Assembly (NCBI GenBank): GCA_008638375.1
Contig: CM018046.1
Location: 41,345,706-41,409,705, forward strand
Direction of reading: 5' to 3'
Source of the DNA: Nyssa sinensis
Lineage: Eukaryota; Streptophyta; Magnoliopsida; Cornales; Nyssaceae
Length of the DNA stretch: 64,000 nucleotides
Shown: positions 50,401-61,691 of the stretch, piece after piece
How positions within the stretch are numbered: the first letter of the stretch is position 1
Layout of the letters: the number at the start of each line of letters is the position of its first letter
Notes under the pieces: model-generated
Told to the model about the DNA's origin: nothing
Seen by the model: the letters and a program-made list of their open reading frames with translations, nothing else
Database searches by the model: none
Program-made: the position numbers and the translations under genes

Positions 50401-53328
50401 TGATCAGGGCGTGTTGTTGAAACGCTGCACTTAGGGCTGCAAACGCAAATTGAATTGAATTACTTAGATGTGGCTCAATTAGTGGATCGTTCATGCCAAG
50501 ATTGAACCCAACTTGGACGCTCATCTATTTCCCAAGCTGAGCTTGGCAGCCTTCTATGCAACTGGGTGGAGAAAGCACGCATAGAGGTTCGAAGTGGAAA
50601 TGTTATTTCATGAAAGAGGGGGGAAAAAGACATGGTGCAATGAACTGTTGTACTCACACTGCTAAAAATTAGAAGTTTAAAATTTTCAAAATTTTGAGTA
50701 TCTTATTCTTTTCACCTATCATGCATTGACAATAAATCTAGAAACTAACAAGGGTTTCCAAAACCACGTGAACAATCTTGTGTTGCAAGGTCAATTTAAA
50801 CAAGCCACCTAGCCGAGTAATACCCAAGTAGCTCAATTGTGGTCAGTTGGTGACAAACCAAGCTCGAACATGGCTGCATAAACTTCAGCCAAACCCAAGC
50901 CCAGCTCGAGCACATCTCTTGACTAGTTGAGCCAAGTTCAAGCAACCAACTACTTGGCTTGACTCGATTCATTCAAACCCATGATGATGCTGACCAAGAG
51001 TGCCAACTTCATTCTCATAGCTTAACCCACTTCATTTTTTCACATTGTGCCTCCATACTTTCTTCAAAAGCAAGGAAACCGACCTCCCTATTTTAAGGGG
51101 AAGTTAACTAACTAATGTTTTTTCTCCTCTTAAATCTCCCTCCCCTATAGTGTCTTCTTCCTTCCGTGTTTTTCTCTTGATAATTAAACATCATTGATAT
51201 TTTTGTCATTTCTACGCGTTATATGGGACACACATCTTATGACAGTCCAACAATGCGATGGTCATGAAAAGAAAATGAGGAAGGAAGATGGGCAGGGATT
51301 TAGGAGAGGAAGACAAGAAAAGGGAAAAATTAATTTCCCTTACGTAGGAGGTTAGTTTCATCACTATTTAACAAACCATTGAGACACTGTAATTATGATG
51401 AATAGGGTAACGATATGAGAGCGAGGTCAACCTTCGTCATCATTGCTCTAACGATATGAGAGCTAGGTTGGGAACCTTTGCCATCATTTCTATAGCATGG
51501 TCTTGACTCTCACACTCCACCCTATGCCAAATGACAAATCAAGATGGGGAAAAAAAACAACCTTTTATTTAAATCACACAACAATTTGACTTTTTAATTT
51601 GAGTCACATTTGAAGGATGTGGAGAAGCGGACAAACGAAGAAAAAATGAAACTCAGTGGTAAAATGTGGCAAAAATATGTTATTACAACTAAAACTTGCC
51701 TGCTTCATGCCACTGGATTTTCAAATGATTTACTTCTTTTCACTCTAGTCCCTGACCATGATGAAAAAAAAGGTACTCGTACATTAGAATTTTAATTATA
51801 GGAGAAGCACAATCTTTTAGATTATAAAATACATCCAAAACCGAACTGATTAAAAAAAAAATCCAAAACCGCCAACATTGCTCGGTCAGCAGCTGGTGAA
51901 GAAGATCCCAGACGTCTAATCTCTGTCAAGTTTGAAGGAGCCCACCAGTTTGTCCAACTCAAATCGCCTTGCGCTAATGAAATTGGAAAGGGCAATCTCA
52001 TACTATTGATATTAAATTATGTTATTGGGATTGTAATATTCATATTGATTTATGCAATGTTAACAACATAATTGAAGCAACATTGAGTTTTTTTTGGGTG
52101 GGTTGGGGGGGGGGGGGGGGGGTCAGATGCTTTCAGATTCCATGCCAACACTTCTTCCATTGCACCACAATGGTTGTGGCATGGACATGAATGTTATGTG
52201 GTTGTTGGATGTACCAACACTTCAGGTTCAAGTTGAAAAGATGTGAAAGGATAACAAATGCTAAACACATGGCAGCCACACGGGGGGAATACTACCTGGA
52301 TAGAAAACCAAAGTGACAACTACTACAGAATATGGTCAAGCCCATTGTCTATGAAGCATAGAGGAAATTTAGAAGCCCAAACGTCTAAATAGCACACTTC
52401 GAAGGATTCTGTCATTTGGGGCTTTTATTGAACTCCTACAAAAATCACAGCCAGACCAGCTGCCAGGAGCAATTCGCCACCCACAATATTAGTGATAATA
52501 AACAGACATAGCCCATATATGCACTTCAAAATAGCAATGTGTAGGCTTTATACACTGTAATCCTTTGATCAAGAGGACTATCAATTGACTCTACCCAGCA
52601 ATATGTATTATGCAGGCCTTATAGACTGTAATCCATTGATCAAGAGGACTATCAATTGATAATTGACAGAAGCATTTTAGCAAACCAGCATAACGTAACT
52701 TCAAGTTTCGTCTCAGAAAGAATAAATTAATATATAGACGTCAGGTTGAGAAAGAATACCTGCCACATACCAGATTTTTATACCCTTATCTCACAACTGG
52801 TAAATTACACATTTTTCTTAAAGTACCCTTATCTCAGTCCAGTAAATAACACATACCAGATTTTTCATTTTTGTCTACAGCCCAAGGGCTTGATGTTTGT
52901 TTGCATCGGATGCAACTAATTTATATGCACTAAAATCATCACATTTTACCATAATCTAAGCAAGATTGTCAAAAATCCAGAAAAAAACCATATCATAATT
53001 AGCTATGTGAACTTGCACATAAACATGAACAACCGATCAAAGAACATGACACAGGCCGATAAATAAACTTCACCAACGTTCAGATCAAAGATGTATGTGT
53101 ATATATGTAGAGAAAGAAAGAAAGAAAGAAACCATCTGAGCATTTGTTATCTTCCATAGACGTCGAACGAGGGTCCCTCTGATCAGGTGGTGGCTTGCTG
53201 GTTAATATCGACTGTGCCGACAATCGATCTTTATCCTTCCCGTTCAATCCCCTCGACGTCGAGGGCGAAGATCGCTCCAATTGCTTATCCAGGGCATCGT
53301 TGATTCGCTTCCGATCAACGTGACCCAT
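41930..53328 (-). CDS. CKB: Casein kinase 2 regulatory (beta) subunit
   Basis: Regulatory subunit that dimerises and assembles with two CK2-alpha subunits into the CK2 tetramer, a nuclear and cytosolic Ser/Thr kinase. Coding exons: 53133-53328, 45783-46001, 44484-44593, 44211-44376, 41930-42060, with GT-AG borders. The sum is 822 nt, an intact frame for 273 residues, the usual plant size. Seen in order: [15 protein letters not shown]; an acidic segment [31 protein letters not shown]; the acidic loop [30 protein letters not shown]; the dimerising zinc finger CGRCPRVYC ... CPKCEDIY; and the C-terminus [15 protein letters not shown] ending VFGFKVHKP. The ATG at 53328 is the first after an in-frame stop. 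The eight codons before it (EGVGSKSE) resemble family sequence, so a short upstream coding exon may exist behind a splice acceptor near 53353. Confidence 0.96.
42500..42645 (-). mobile_element. tRNA-derived SINE, second family
   Basis: Minus strand: a B-box-like GTCTTGGGTCCAAGTC preceded by a degenerate A-box region (CAGTGATGTTAATACC), then a body with CATGACTGG, CATCTGGGGTTTACACTAGC and TAGTACACTCCACAG. A second copy with the same order lies at 48148-48325. Length about 150 bp; target duplications are not clear. Confidence 0.55.
43095..43923 (+). mobile_element. PIF/Harbinger-like non-autonomous element (829 bp)
   Basis: Terminal inverted repeats share ATGTTTGGTACG: left end GGTCATGTTTGGTACG, right end on the other strand TGCTATGTTTGGTACG. 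It is flanked by TTA on both sides (43092-43094 and 43924-43926), the 3-bp target expected for PIF/Harbinger. Subterminal GGAATGA/CATTCC motifs repeat at both ends. No transposase; the interior has CA and TA microsatellites. Confidence 0.85.
44412..44445 (-). repeat. Poly-T/poly-G tract (23 C then 11 A on the plus strand)
   Basis: Plus strand shows 23 C followed by 11 A, i.e. T11 then G23 on the gene strand, in the intron between CK2-beta exons 3 and 4. It mirrors the tract at 22620-22662. Confidence 0.9.
44989..45237. repeat. Tandem duplication, period about 128 bp
   Basis: Both copies hold AATTTCATTA(A/T)ATTGACAC, TTTCTATTTTAAG, TTTCTCAAACCC, ACAACTTGTATATAATTTCA and CATTTTCAAAG. In a CK2-beta intron. 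Confidence 0.75.
46521..46636 (-). mobile_element. tRNA-derived SINE with imperfect target duplication
   Basis: Minus strand: A-box-like TTTAGCTTAGTTTGTATC, B box GGGTTCCAGTCC, then CCTAAGGGGCAAAGCG. Flanks GAGACATACGACATATTTT (about 46503-46521) and AGACATATGATGTATTT (about 46637-46653) look like a diverged target duplication. It is the most complete member of the family seen at 22.5 and 29.8 kb. Confidence 0.7.
48148..48325 (-). mobile_element. tRNA-derived SINE, second family
   Basis: Minus strand: A-box-like TAGCTTGGATGGTAA, B-box-like GGGTTTGAGTCTC, then a body with GTGCATGGCTGGGG and CAGGGGTTTACCCTAAC shared with the 42.5 kb copy. The A box to B box spacing is about 45 nt, near the norm for polymerase III type 2 promoters. 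Confidence 0.6.
48480..50430 (-). mobile_element. Degenerate L1-type LINE, interrupted
   Basis: Minus-strand pieces in correct order, with stops and shifts. Near 50345 is a catalytic-motif remnant LFADNTIL (normally FADD). Near 50100-50290 are ENGLARNL and [19 protein letters not shown], the region after the polymerase core. Near 49200 is a WCGDSPL segment, near 49080 [15 protein letters not shown], and near 48800 the zf-RVT-like [17 protein letters not shown] and [12 protein letters not shown]. The body is interrupted at about 49425-49859 by a dispersed repeat, and a piece is missing between the thumb region and WCGDSPL. Non-functional. Confidence 0.75.
49425..49859. repeat. Dispersed repeat with GTGTCGGATAC/GACACT ends
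   Basis: Starts AAGCATAGACACTC, with ATGTGTCGGATACTGACACT, and ends CAACGTGTCCCTGATGTATC. The interior is T-rich. A second copy in opposite orientation lies around 60478-60990. It sits inside the LINE, so it is probably a later insertion. Family unknown. Confidence 0.5.
50431..50985 (+). mobile_element. Possible hAT-like fragment
   Basis: Left edge TAGGGCTGCAAACGC resembles the end of the 6151-7412 element and hAT ends generally. The right edge is rich in CTCGAGC/GAGCCAAGTTC/TTGACTCG sequence and, on the other strand, begins GGGTTTGAATGAATCGAG. No target duplication was found. Confidence 0.35.
52088..52122 (+). repeat. T-rich run followed by 18-nt poly-G
   Basis: T9, GGGTGGGTT, then 18 G (52105-52122). 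Third member of the T-then-G tract set in this window. Confidence 0.85.
52543..52665. repeat. Tandem duplication, period 71 bp
   Basis: AGGC(T/C)TTATA(C/G)ACTGTAATCC followed by TTGATCAAGAGGACTATCAA appears twice, starting at 52543 and 52614, with few differences. In the first CK2-beta intron. Confidence 0.8.
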
Positions 53329-53499
53329 CTCCGACTTCGATCCAACACCTTCAGCAAAAAAAACAACGTTTTTTTTTCAGCCCAGTACCAAAAAGAAAGA
53401 AAGAAAAAACTAGTTTTGAGATGAAGTATAAAGATACATGAACCGATACGAAAGTAATTTTTGATATGCTAAAATAGATATATAGAGAGAGAGGGACGA

Positions 53500-53550
53500 G
53501 AGGTTAGGGTTCTGGTGAGAGTGAGGAGAGAAAGATTAGGGTTTTGGTTG
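53500..53550 (-). promoter_or_regulatory. Telo-box motifs upstream of CK2-beta
   Basis: On the gene strand AAAACCCTAAT (about 53535-53545) and GAACCCTAACC (about 53502-53512) occur within 220 bp upstream of the start codon, next to a (CT)n-like tract. They could lie in the promoter or the leader. Motif evidence only. Confidence 0.5.
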
Positions 53551-55409
53551 GAAGAAAGCTCACCCCTTCTCTCCCTTTTCGCCGCCCACATCAGTGGTCA
53601 GTGGAGAAACTGTAGGGCACGTATCAGTATGGAACTTTGGGGGATACACCATTGATTCAGTCGACCAAAATTCTCCAATATTTTAATATTTTTATCAGAT
53701 AAATGAATTCAAATTTATTTTGAATATTTAAAAACATTAAATTATATAATTTTTTCATTTTAAAACACGATATAAGAAATAGAATCGAAATTACTGTCAT
53801 TTATATAAAAAGTGAACACTTATATTATTTAAATAAATTTTAAATTTTAAAAATAATTAATCGCATGTATGAGATTTTGTCATTGTACGTACAGAAAAGG
53901 ATTTAGAAGTATTTTTACAATCAATCACGAAATTTGAGTTTTCTTAATATAATTGATATGTGTATTTCACGTTATGCGTAATTTATACAAGTAGTTCATA
54001 AACTTATCACATTGCAAAAATTTAACATTTGCAACAGACTTAATTATTATTACGCATCCGCCTACTATACACGAATCAATATGTTACAAGGTTTAACTTC
54101 AACAACTAACACTATCATTTTTTGAAGAATTATGTTACATTTTTATTTATTTTTAAATTTTTTATAAATGTGAAATAGTAGGAATAGGGTACTAAACAGA
54201 ATTTATTTATTTCACATTTGAAATAGTATAAATTTTATAAAAAAAATTATTTATTTTTTTTTCCATATTCCATAATCATCACATCAAAAATCTACTAAAC
54301 ATAATTCATATTTTAATACAAATTTTGTTGGGCTTTTCAAAAGTTTGGCTAGATATTTTCATTTTAATAAAAATCAAGAAATTGTAAAAAAAGAAAACAA
54401 ATCTCAAGGAAATAATTACATTTTTTTTTATAAAATAAATTTATTTAATTTTAAATTTGAAATAAAAAAAAAAAAACTTAAATAATTTCATGCATGGCGC
54501 ATGAACTTGCCTGGAATGTTAAAAATGTAATTTATTTTGATATTTGATTGGAGTAGGCCGATGTTTATTGAAGGGCTATTCTTCTCATACATTTCTAATT
54601 TATAATAATACTGATTCATCGTTCCTTGTAAAAGAAAAAAAGCATTCAACATCCATCTATTTTGTTAAACCAATATTAGCTGATGATTCATGGCAAAAGA
54701 AATGTTTAAGTGAATAATTGTTTGTTAAAAGGAGAGAGTAATTAATGTGAGTTTCACTGTTTTTCAAAGTTAAAAATAAATAAACTTATAGTTTATATGT
54801 CCTAAACTTGTTTTAAAAAGGTTAGAATTGAATTTGTAGAATATTTTTTAATCATATATTAATTTATATCTGGTCCTAAAAAGTACTTAAAATCTAAATA
54901 AAGTATACTTAAAACTGAACAAAGTCAGATCAGAGAAGAGTTAGTTTTTTTAAAAATCAGATAACTTAATAAAGATAGTTCTAACCTGATTCAATTTAAA
55001 CAATTTCCAAACAGCCCTTATAGTTTGGGAATAAACCAGTTTAATTTGAACTCGTTTTTAAAGTATCAAGTTGTTTTATTCATTATTAAGCACTTAATTA
55101 ATAACAGAGGGTTTGGGATGAAATTTCGAATCTCAACTATTGACCATAACTTTTTTATTAAATACAATTTGAAGGTCAGTTAGTAAGTCTAACTTTTTTT
55201 TATTAAATTATTTAAATTCATTAAGAATGTTTTTATTTTTTAACAACTCATCCAAACACTTAACTATTTAACTTAAATAACATTGTTTTACAATTGCTTA
55301 ACTTAAACTGCATTTTCTTACTGCTTAACCAGATGAGCACAAAAAATATGTGTTATTATAAAAATATAATTTATATCATCTGACTTGAAAAATAAATACT
55401 TACACCACT

Positions 55410-55503
55410 CAAATAAGACATTATCTTTGATTTTAAATAATAATATATAGTAAATAATATAAGACATTATCTTTGATTTTAAATAATAATATATACTAAA
55501 TGA
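55410..55503. repeat. Tandem duplication, period 47 bp
   Basis: AAGACATTATCTTTGATTTT followed by AAATAATAATATATA occurs twice in succession with almost no differences, which suggests a recent event. Confidence 0.85.
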
Positions 55504-56016
55504 TATATTCCATAATTTTAAATCCCCACAATTCCGAATTTGGCTGTGGGAAATTTTCAACATTTCCAAGTGAAAGTTGAGTGAGCTGCGTCAGAACTGG
55601 CCTGGCAGTGGTTCTATTTTTGTAGGGGGGGAGAAAGGGGACATTATTGTCTCTCTTGGGCAGGGGGGTGGGGGGGGGGGGGACCACCTAGCAATGGATT
55701 CCAGTTCACAAAACGTTTCGTAACGTGTTAAAGTTTCTGAGATTGTGCTTCCAAATCCCCCCAAAATTCATATCATATGGAGTTATGTGAAAAGTTTTAT
55801 TATCATTTTCTTTTTTCTTTATTTTTCTCATATTTTCAGGATGCTTTCCATTATATTATGCTTCCAAATCCCCTTCAAGTTATTGCACATACTCCACATC
55901 TCATGAGTCCTAATAATAATAAAAAGAAGATCTTAGTTAGTGACATGTTATTGAAAATTAGTGATACTTAGATACAATAGTTTATATACTTATTGTATTA
56001 TTATATGAGGGGGTAA

Positions 56017-56381
56017 GGCATCTCCAACGAATAAGTTAGCAAGTAAATTAGTGTCAGATGTTAGTTAATGAATAAAAATAATTGCTCTAAAAGACAAACT
56101 ATCTTATATGTTAAACGTGGGTTCCACACATCACATGTTAAACTTAATGTTAATTGTGGTTAGCCACGATGACACAATAATATTTTTAAATATTTTACGC
56201 GAGAAAGTAAAGAAAAAGAAAGGAAAAAAAGGGAAGAGACAATAAAAAAGAGTGGAGAGTAAGATAGGAGAAGGGCTAAGGTGTTTATTGGAAAAGAAAG
56301 GGTTTGTTAAAATTAACTTGTCATACAAGACCAACTAACATGTCTAGTAAGTGAATTTTTAGCCAACCCAATGGAAATGCA
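56017..56381. mobile_element. Probable MITE (about 365 bp)
   Basis: Left end GGCATCTCCAACG; right end, on the other strand, TGCATTTCCATTG (9 of 13 match). GCATCTCCAAC-type termini are common in plant MITEs. Internal TTAGTTAATGAATAA and TTAGCCAAC-like motifs near the ends add symmetry. The target duplication is uncertain. Confidence 0.5.
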
Positions 56382-57174
56382 GTCATCAGAGCATGGGTAA
56401 TAATGGGTGTGAGTAATCAATAGGGTTTAAATTCTCTGGACCTAGTCTTAATTTTTTTTTTTTTTTAATTTTAATGTTCCCTTCATTCTTGTGATAATAT
56501 CCTTACAATATATTTTGAAATAATGACATATTATTAAGGATTGTAAGGTCAGAAGTCTATGAAAAGTAATCAATAATTCAAGTGTAATCAGTTCTTAAGT
56601 CAACAACGGGTCTCCCATATATTGTCGCACCCAATATTGTGAAACACAGGAAACTTTCTATTAATGCGAAATATAGGAAACTTTCTTTTATTTTTATTCA
56701 CTTTTTTGAAGAAAAATCCCAAAACAAGAATCTATATATCTATTATACATCAGTCCCTATTCCCAAACCACGTTCCACAATAATTCATTGTATCACAAAT
56801 TCAGGTTTAAAAAGTAAGCTTTCAGTCAATAATTCAATTCATACCCACTAGTCCAAAAATTGTCACGTTGCCTTTTCCTAACCAAGAATCCAAAACAATT
56901 TAGGATAACCATTTTGTTGGCACAAATAATTCCCTGACCTCAAAAATAAATTTCAAAACAAGAAAAATTAATTCATTCTGAAGCATAGGCTATTTGACAA
57001 CTCAATAAAACATCACTGTCAAATAACATTCAAATACATACAAGATGTCAAGTATACCATAATCCACGGATAAAAAAGGACTGTGTGAAACAATTTTCAG
57101 CCCTAAAGTTGGAAATACGGGGATATGTTTGAGAAAAATACATTGTTCTATTTCCTCAGTAGCTGCTTCCATTC

Positions 57175-57432
57175 TTAAACATCGGCAAAGTACTTTTCTT
57201 CAGCATCTTGATTAGCCTCCTCCAGCCAGTGATCGTCCAAGGTCTCATCCTCGTCGATTTTTGAGTAATCTAAGTGCTGATGATCTTCACCAGACAAAAA
57301 TTTTTGCTGCATGAAGTGGGTGAATTGGTCCATTTGATCTTGCATCTCTGCTGCAGATAAAGTTGCCCCCTCGGTGGGCCTCACAGTGGTGGAATGGGCA
57401 TTATTGAAGGCATTGTGATTATCCGAGTTCAT
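57175..57432 (-). CDS. CCDC97/DUF2052-like protein, last exon only
   Basis: The exon opens after CAATCAG at 57433-57439 and runs 85 codons to a stop. The C-terminal signature of the family is clear: SAAEMQDQMDQF, then FMQQKFLSGEDHQHLDYSK, then DDHWLEEANQDAEEKYF. This is the acidic, aromatic tail found in CCDC97 homologues (DUF2052), which in animals are linked to the splicing factor SF3B complex; the plant role is not established to my knowledge. The ATG at 57432 coincides with the exon start and is probably internal. The conserved N-terminal part of the protein is not recognisable between 57.4 and 64 kb, so the preceding intron is either more than 6.5 kb long or the gene is truncated. Confidence 0.8.
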   Translation of the reverse strand: MNSDNHNAFNNAHSTTVRPTEGATLSAAEMQDQMDQFTHFMQQKFLSGEDHQHLDYSKIDEDETLDDHWLEEANQDAEEKYFADV

Positions 57433-58785
57433 CTGATTGAGTTACAAGAGAAAAGATCATGAAATCTCAGGAAAAACAGCTAGTCCCATAACAATTGAAA
57501 ATCTGAAATCGACATTACATTTAACATAAATATCTAAATTATAAAAATAGACATCATATGGAACATCTCATAATGCATGTTACATGATAATTTGAGAAGA
57601 GGAACAGTGAATATGCCACAGATATTAAATTAATACATAAAGACACACTGTGCATGTGAGAGGCTATTAGAAGCATGACGGAATGTATCCAACCTGTAAT
57701 TACTAACAAATGTTTCATGCTACGCATATGATAAATAGTGGCTGGGAATCAGGTTTAATAAATTCCTACAATTTGGTCACTAGATGTCCCTGTATCATGA
57801 GACACCAGATGAGGAATGTGCCATCCAATCCAGGTACAGGGAATATGACTCATTTTTAAGGAATGAACTAGTACCCCATTTGTGTAGGGTCAAAGATGCA
57901 ATAATTTTTTTTCTAAATCGGGTGCTGCTCCCACTCTCAACCATTGTACCCAAATGGATTTGGTAATTTCTGCCAATGAATTGACCATTAAAAAGTACAC
58001 TACCCTCCTAGTGATCTACAACACGTTGCTTTAATCCATAGTAACTGATCCTAAGTATGCAGTCACTAGCTAGTATGCTCATGGACACCTGCCACAAAGT
58101 TACATGCATACACTTAAATTTTTTCATTCTACTTTTCTTCTTGGTCACAAAAACTACAATTTCCATATAAACTAAGGCAACAGTGTACTCAAATAAAAAG
58201 CCACATGCATTTCCTTTTCGCACACTCAATAAGAAAAACCTACAATTTCCATATGAATGAACTGATTGAATAACCTAGAACTCCTATATAACTCGTGGAA
58301 AAAGAAAGAAAAAAAGAAGAAAGCTAGAGTATAACAAAAGCACACACAAAAGAGTCAGGGAAGGTGGATTGGATCGAGATACAACGCCTATGCCTCTTCT
58401 TTATGAATAGATTATCATTTGCAGTCAAAGATAGGAACGCTCCACTAATCACCACCAGCTGTCCGATGCATGGTATTTCCTGCCACCTTCAAAGGGGAAG
58501 GTGCACAGTTTGACTACAAATTGAGACATGGGGGTGTGTGTATTGAAAAAGAAAAGGGGATGCTCAACTATCATTTTGATGCAAAATATCTGATGTGTTT
58601 AATGTCATCTCTGCATTTGCCCAGTCATTAGTGTTCGAGGCATTATTTGGCTTTTTCATCGATGATAATGGTGACTAACTGCCACACGTGCTGGCCCAAG
58701 GAGCAACATGTTGGGAATGAAGTGACTAGTGAGATGGGCCGGTATACAACCTGACCAACACCCAAGTCAAAACATATGTTCCAAC

Positions 58786-59391
58786 CAAGAGGAGAGGCTT
58801 TTTTTGTGGGGTAGTGGTTGATATGGTAGTCGAGGATTCTGAACAAAGTTGCCTTTTTTTGTTGGGTAGCAGCTTGGGAGGCCATTCTTACGGGTGAGAA
58901 TCTCAAGAGGAGAGGCTTTCAGTTTGCTAGTAGATGTTACATGTGTAATGATGCGGAGGAAACAATTGACCACCTTTTGATTCATTGCAAGGTGGCCAGT
59001 GTCGCATGGGGTTTGGTATTTTCCATTTTCGGAATCAAATGGGTGATGCCAGCTTCTATTCGTGAAGTTCTCTTGGGTTGGAATTGTAGCCACATTCGGA
59101 AGGACTTAAAGCTGGTTTGGAAAATGGCTCCCCTATGTGTGTTTCTTTAGTTGGAGGGAACGGAATAGAAGGGTGTTTGATGGAGTAGAGACGCCGATGT
59201 GGTTGGTGAAAGATTTTTTTTGAAATTACTTTATTTTTTAGTAAAAGAAGATTTCCCAACGTATTTAGATAGGTATATGTCCTTTTTGGGGAACATGAGA
59301 CTATAATTTGAAGGTCTCTCCTTTTTTGTATACGGGTTCGCTCCCCTTGGGCGCCTTTATTTTTATATTATCTTCTAACTAATAAAAAAAA
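58786..59391 (+). mobile_element. 5'-truncated LINE with target duplication
   Basis: A 606-bp insert ending in an A-run and flanked by ATGTTCCAAC at 58776-58785 and 59392-59401. Near 58920-59150 it encodes the zf-RVT tail of an L1-type polymerase: CYMCNDAEETIDHLLIHC (Cys-x2-Cys, His-x3-Cys), then KWVMPASIREVLLGW. A WRERNRRVFDG-type segment follows in another frame. The 3' end reads CTAACTAATAAAAAAA. Complete as a truncated insertion, dead as a gene. Confidence 0.9.
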
Positions 59392-60477
59392 ATGTTCCAA
59401 CAACATACATATATGCGGATTTAGCATTTTGCAACATCCAAGGCATAATTTGGTGTTCAAGGTCTGATTGGGATTTTTGGAACCCCTCAAGGGCATGGGA
59501 TTTGCTATAGCCAAGTGATGAAAATCCTACATGACCTGAGAACAACCCAAACATACTTAACCCAACTCGCCTTCAGATGTATGTGTCACCCTGGTATTTT
59601 CAATATTTGGAACAATTGAGAGAGAGAGAGAGAGAGAGAGGGAGAGATGTTTATTCAAGAGGCTTTAAGATTTTTGGACTGCCCTATCTCCATTCCCCCA
59701 TTATTTATGTCATTACAAATACAACATGCTATCTCCATTTATCTTCATCTCTAATGCTTTGTGTAAGTATCTCATCGGCCATAGACCCAGTCCCAAGGAG
59801 GTGAAAATTAATAGAAAACCGGATTAACTTGTAGTATATATTCTTACCTCATGTACCTAGGCAAATTTGGTGGCTTTATAGATAAGATCACAGCTGCATT
59901 TAATGGCAATAGTGTATTTATGAAACATAAAACTCATGGCACACAAGTTCCCGCTGTGAACACCAGTCAAGTATGAAAAACTCCACTACCCCCCACCTAA
60001 AGCCAACTATGTTTAGCTGCAACGCGATCTCATCTTGATAGTGGCCAGTAACCTAATATTTTTTGCCATCCCTACATGGGGCAAATCTCACATAACATGG
60101 CAGCGTGTTCTACTTTGGCATCAAGTCCCATTTTACAAGCCTAGTAAGCAAAAGATTGCTAGATTGCATTCTTGACATGCACTTGGGAAGCTGCCAAAAT
60201 GCATCATCACTCTGAAAAAAGAACACTTAAGTTTTTTAACTGTCTAACAATGAAAATAACAAAACACTGCAACAATAACAATGGGTGAGAAACAAACTGG
60301 ACAAGGGGACCATTGCATTAATAGCAAAAAAGCAACCAGCCAACCATTAACAAACCTACATGACACCACCAGCGATAGAGATGCAAAACCATGTCCACGA
60401 TGAAAAGAGCATACTCTAACATGGCACGAAACTATGTTTATTTATCTATTATTAGATTGGTGGTAAAGCCTAAGTAG

Positions 60478-60990
60478 TATTGACACGATATACAGGATAT
60501 GATTTGACATGGATACACTGACACAACAAATTCTAAAAAAGTAAGATACAAACAAGGCAATATAGATATATATTTATTCTATAAATATAAGATTTTTATT
60601 AATTTTCTAAAATCTATATTAAGGTTGCATCAGGTGGAAGGTGAAGTTCAACAAATATCATAATGTTATTATACTATATACCACTACTACTCTCTTAATA
60701 TATTTTATCTTTATAATTATCATAAAAGTGTCATGTGGTAATCACATTTGCAACATTAAATTTTATTTCCAAAAGAAAAGGTAGGACAACATTAGCTTTT
60801 ACTAAAATGTATTTGTACCACATAAGTCGTGTTTGGGAGTATCTAACGTGTTGGCCAAGTGGTTGAAATAATGAAATTTATTTTGAATTATGGATGCGTG
60901 CACAAGGTGTCAGACACATGTCTAGGAGTGTCCATAAAGTGTCGGTATCTGATAAATGTATTTATAAAAGTTTCATGCTTCTTAGGATGA
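60478..60990. repeat. Dispersed repeat, second copy
   Basis: Carries GACACGATATACAGGATATG at one end and GTGTCAGACACATGTC, then AAAGTGTCGGTATCTGATAA, then TTTCATGCTTCTTAGG at the other. It is related in inverse orientation to 49425-49859. The interior is AT-rich; family unknown. Confidence 0.45.
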
Positions 60991-61691
60991 AGCAGTTGAC
61001 GAAACAAAATTACACACAGCTAAGCATTGAAGACTCATCCCTGTGCACCAATTTTCTCATAGTTGTGGAAATATTTAATCTCCACACTATAAACCTTTAC
61101 ATATATACCATCAACTTTATTCTTTGGCAATAAGCTTGAATGCAAGGAATTTTCTCTATCAGAAACTCAGCCGTCAAATCTTCCCATTCAGTGTACTCAA
61201 CTCACAGAGTCACATGGCAAATATCCAGAATCCCCTCAAAGAATGAAAATTTACCACAGATTTGATGTCTTGAGCGGTCATAAAGAGGTAAAGAGTGCAA
61301 GATAAAAAGAGCAAGACCTGTATCTTCACTCTTTCCTTTGGCCATCCCTTTGGTTCTCCACATAACCAAAAGAACTCAAACCGATACTACGAGTTCACAG
61401 AATCCCATGATTCCCATCCATTGGGACCTCTAGAATTCTTGTTTAGGTTAAACCCTCATTTAGACCATGGTTTTAATTTAGACAAAGCACTTGTAATATA
61501 CTTATGGAAATTTTAAAATATATCTCCTACCAAATGCATTCCGTGCAAATGAGTTTTGAAGGTGTCGGATCATTTCGCTCCTCATGTTAGATGGACTTTG
61601 GTATGCATGTTAGGTGCGGGTCTGTGTCTCTGCATGATATCTTCTAATTCCTAAATGATCGGATATAAGGGATACTGCACCAGCGTTGAAA

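Larger units (their letters stand above)
46002..53132 (-). other. 7.1 kb first intron of CK2-beta
   Basis: From the donor GTTTCT at 53132 to the acceptor TTACAG at 46002. It contains SINEs at 46521-46636 and 48148-48325, an interrupted LINE at 48480-50430, a dispersed repeat at 49425-49859 and a possible hAT-like fragment at 50431-50985. A 71-bp duplication lies at 52543-52665, with G-rich tracts. No independent gene is recognised. Confidence 0.8.
53551..57174. other. Intergenic region between CK2-beta and the CCDC97-like gene
   Basis: Very AT-rich, with no protein gene recognised. It contains a 47-bp duplication at 55410-55503, a G-rich tract at about 55663-55681 and a probable MITE at 56017-56381. 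About 57.0-57.17 kb is likely the 3' UTR of the CCDC97-like gene. Confidence 0.55.

Noticed and set aside
60150..60214. Possible minus-strand exon after TTTTTTCAG (reads SDDAFWQLPK)
   Set aside because: Short, no match to the CCDC97 family, and soon followed by a stop; not supportable.
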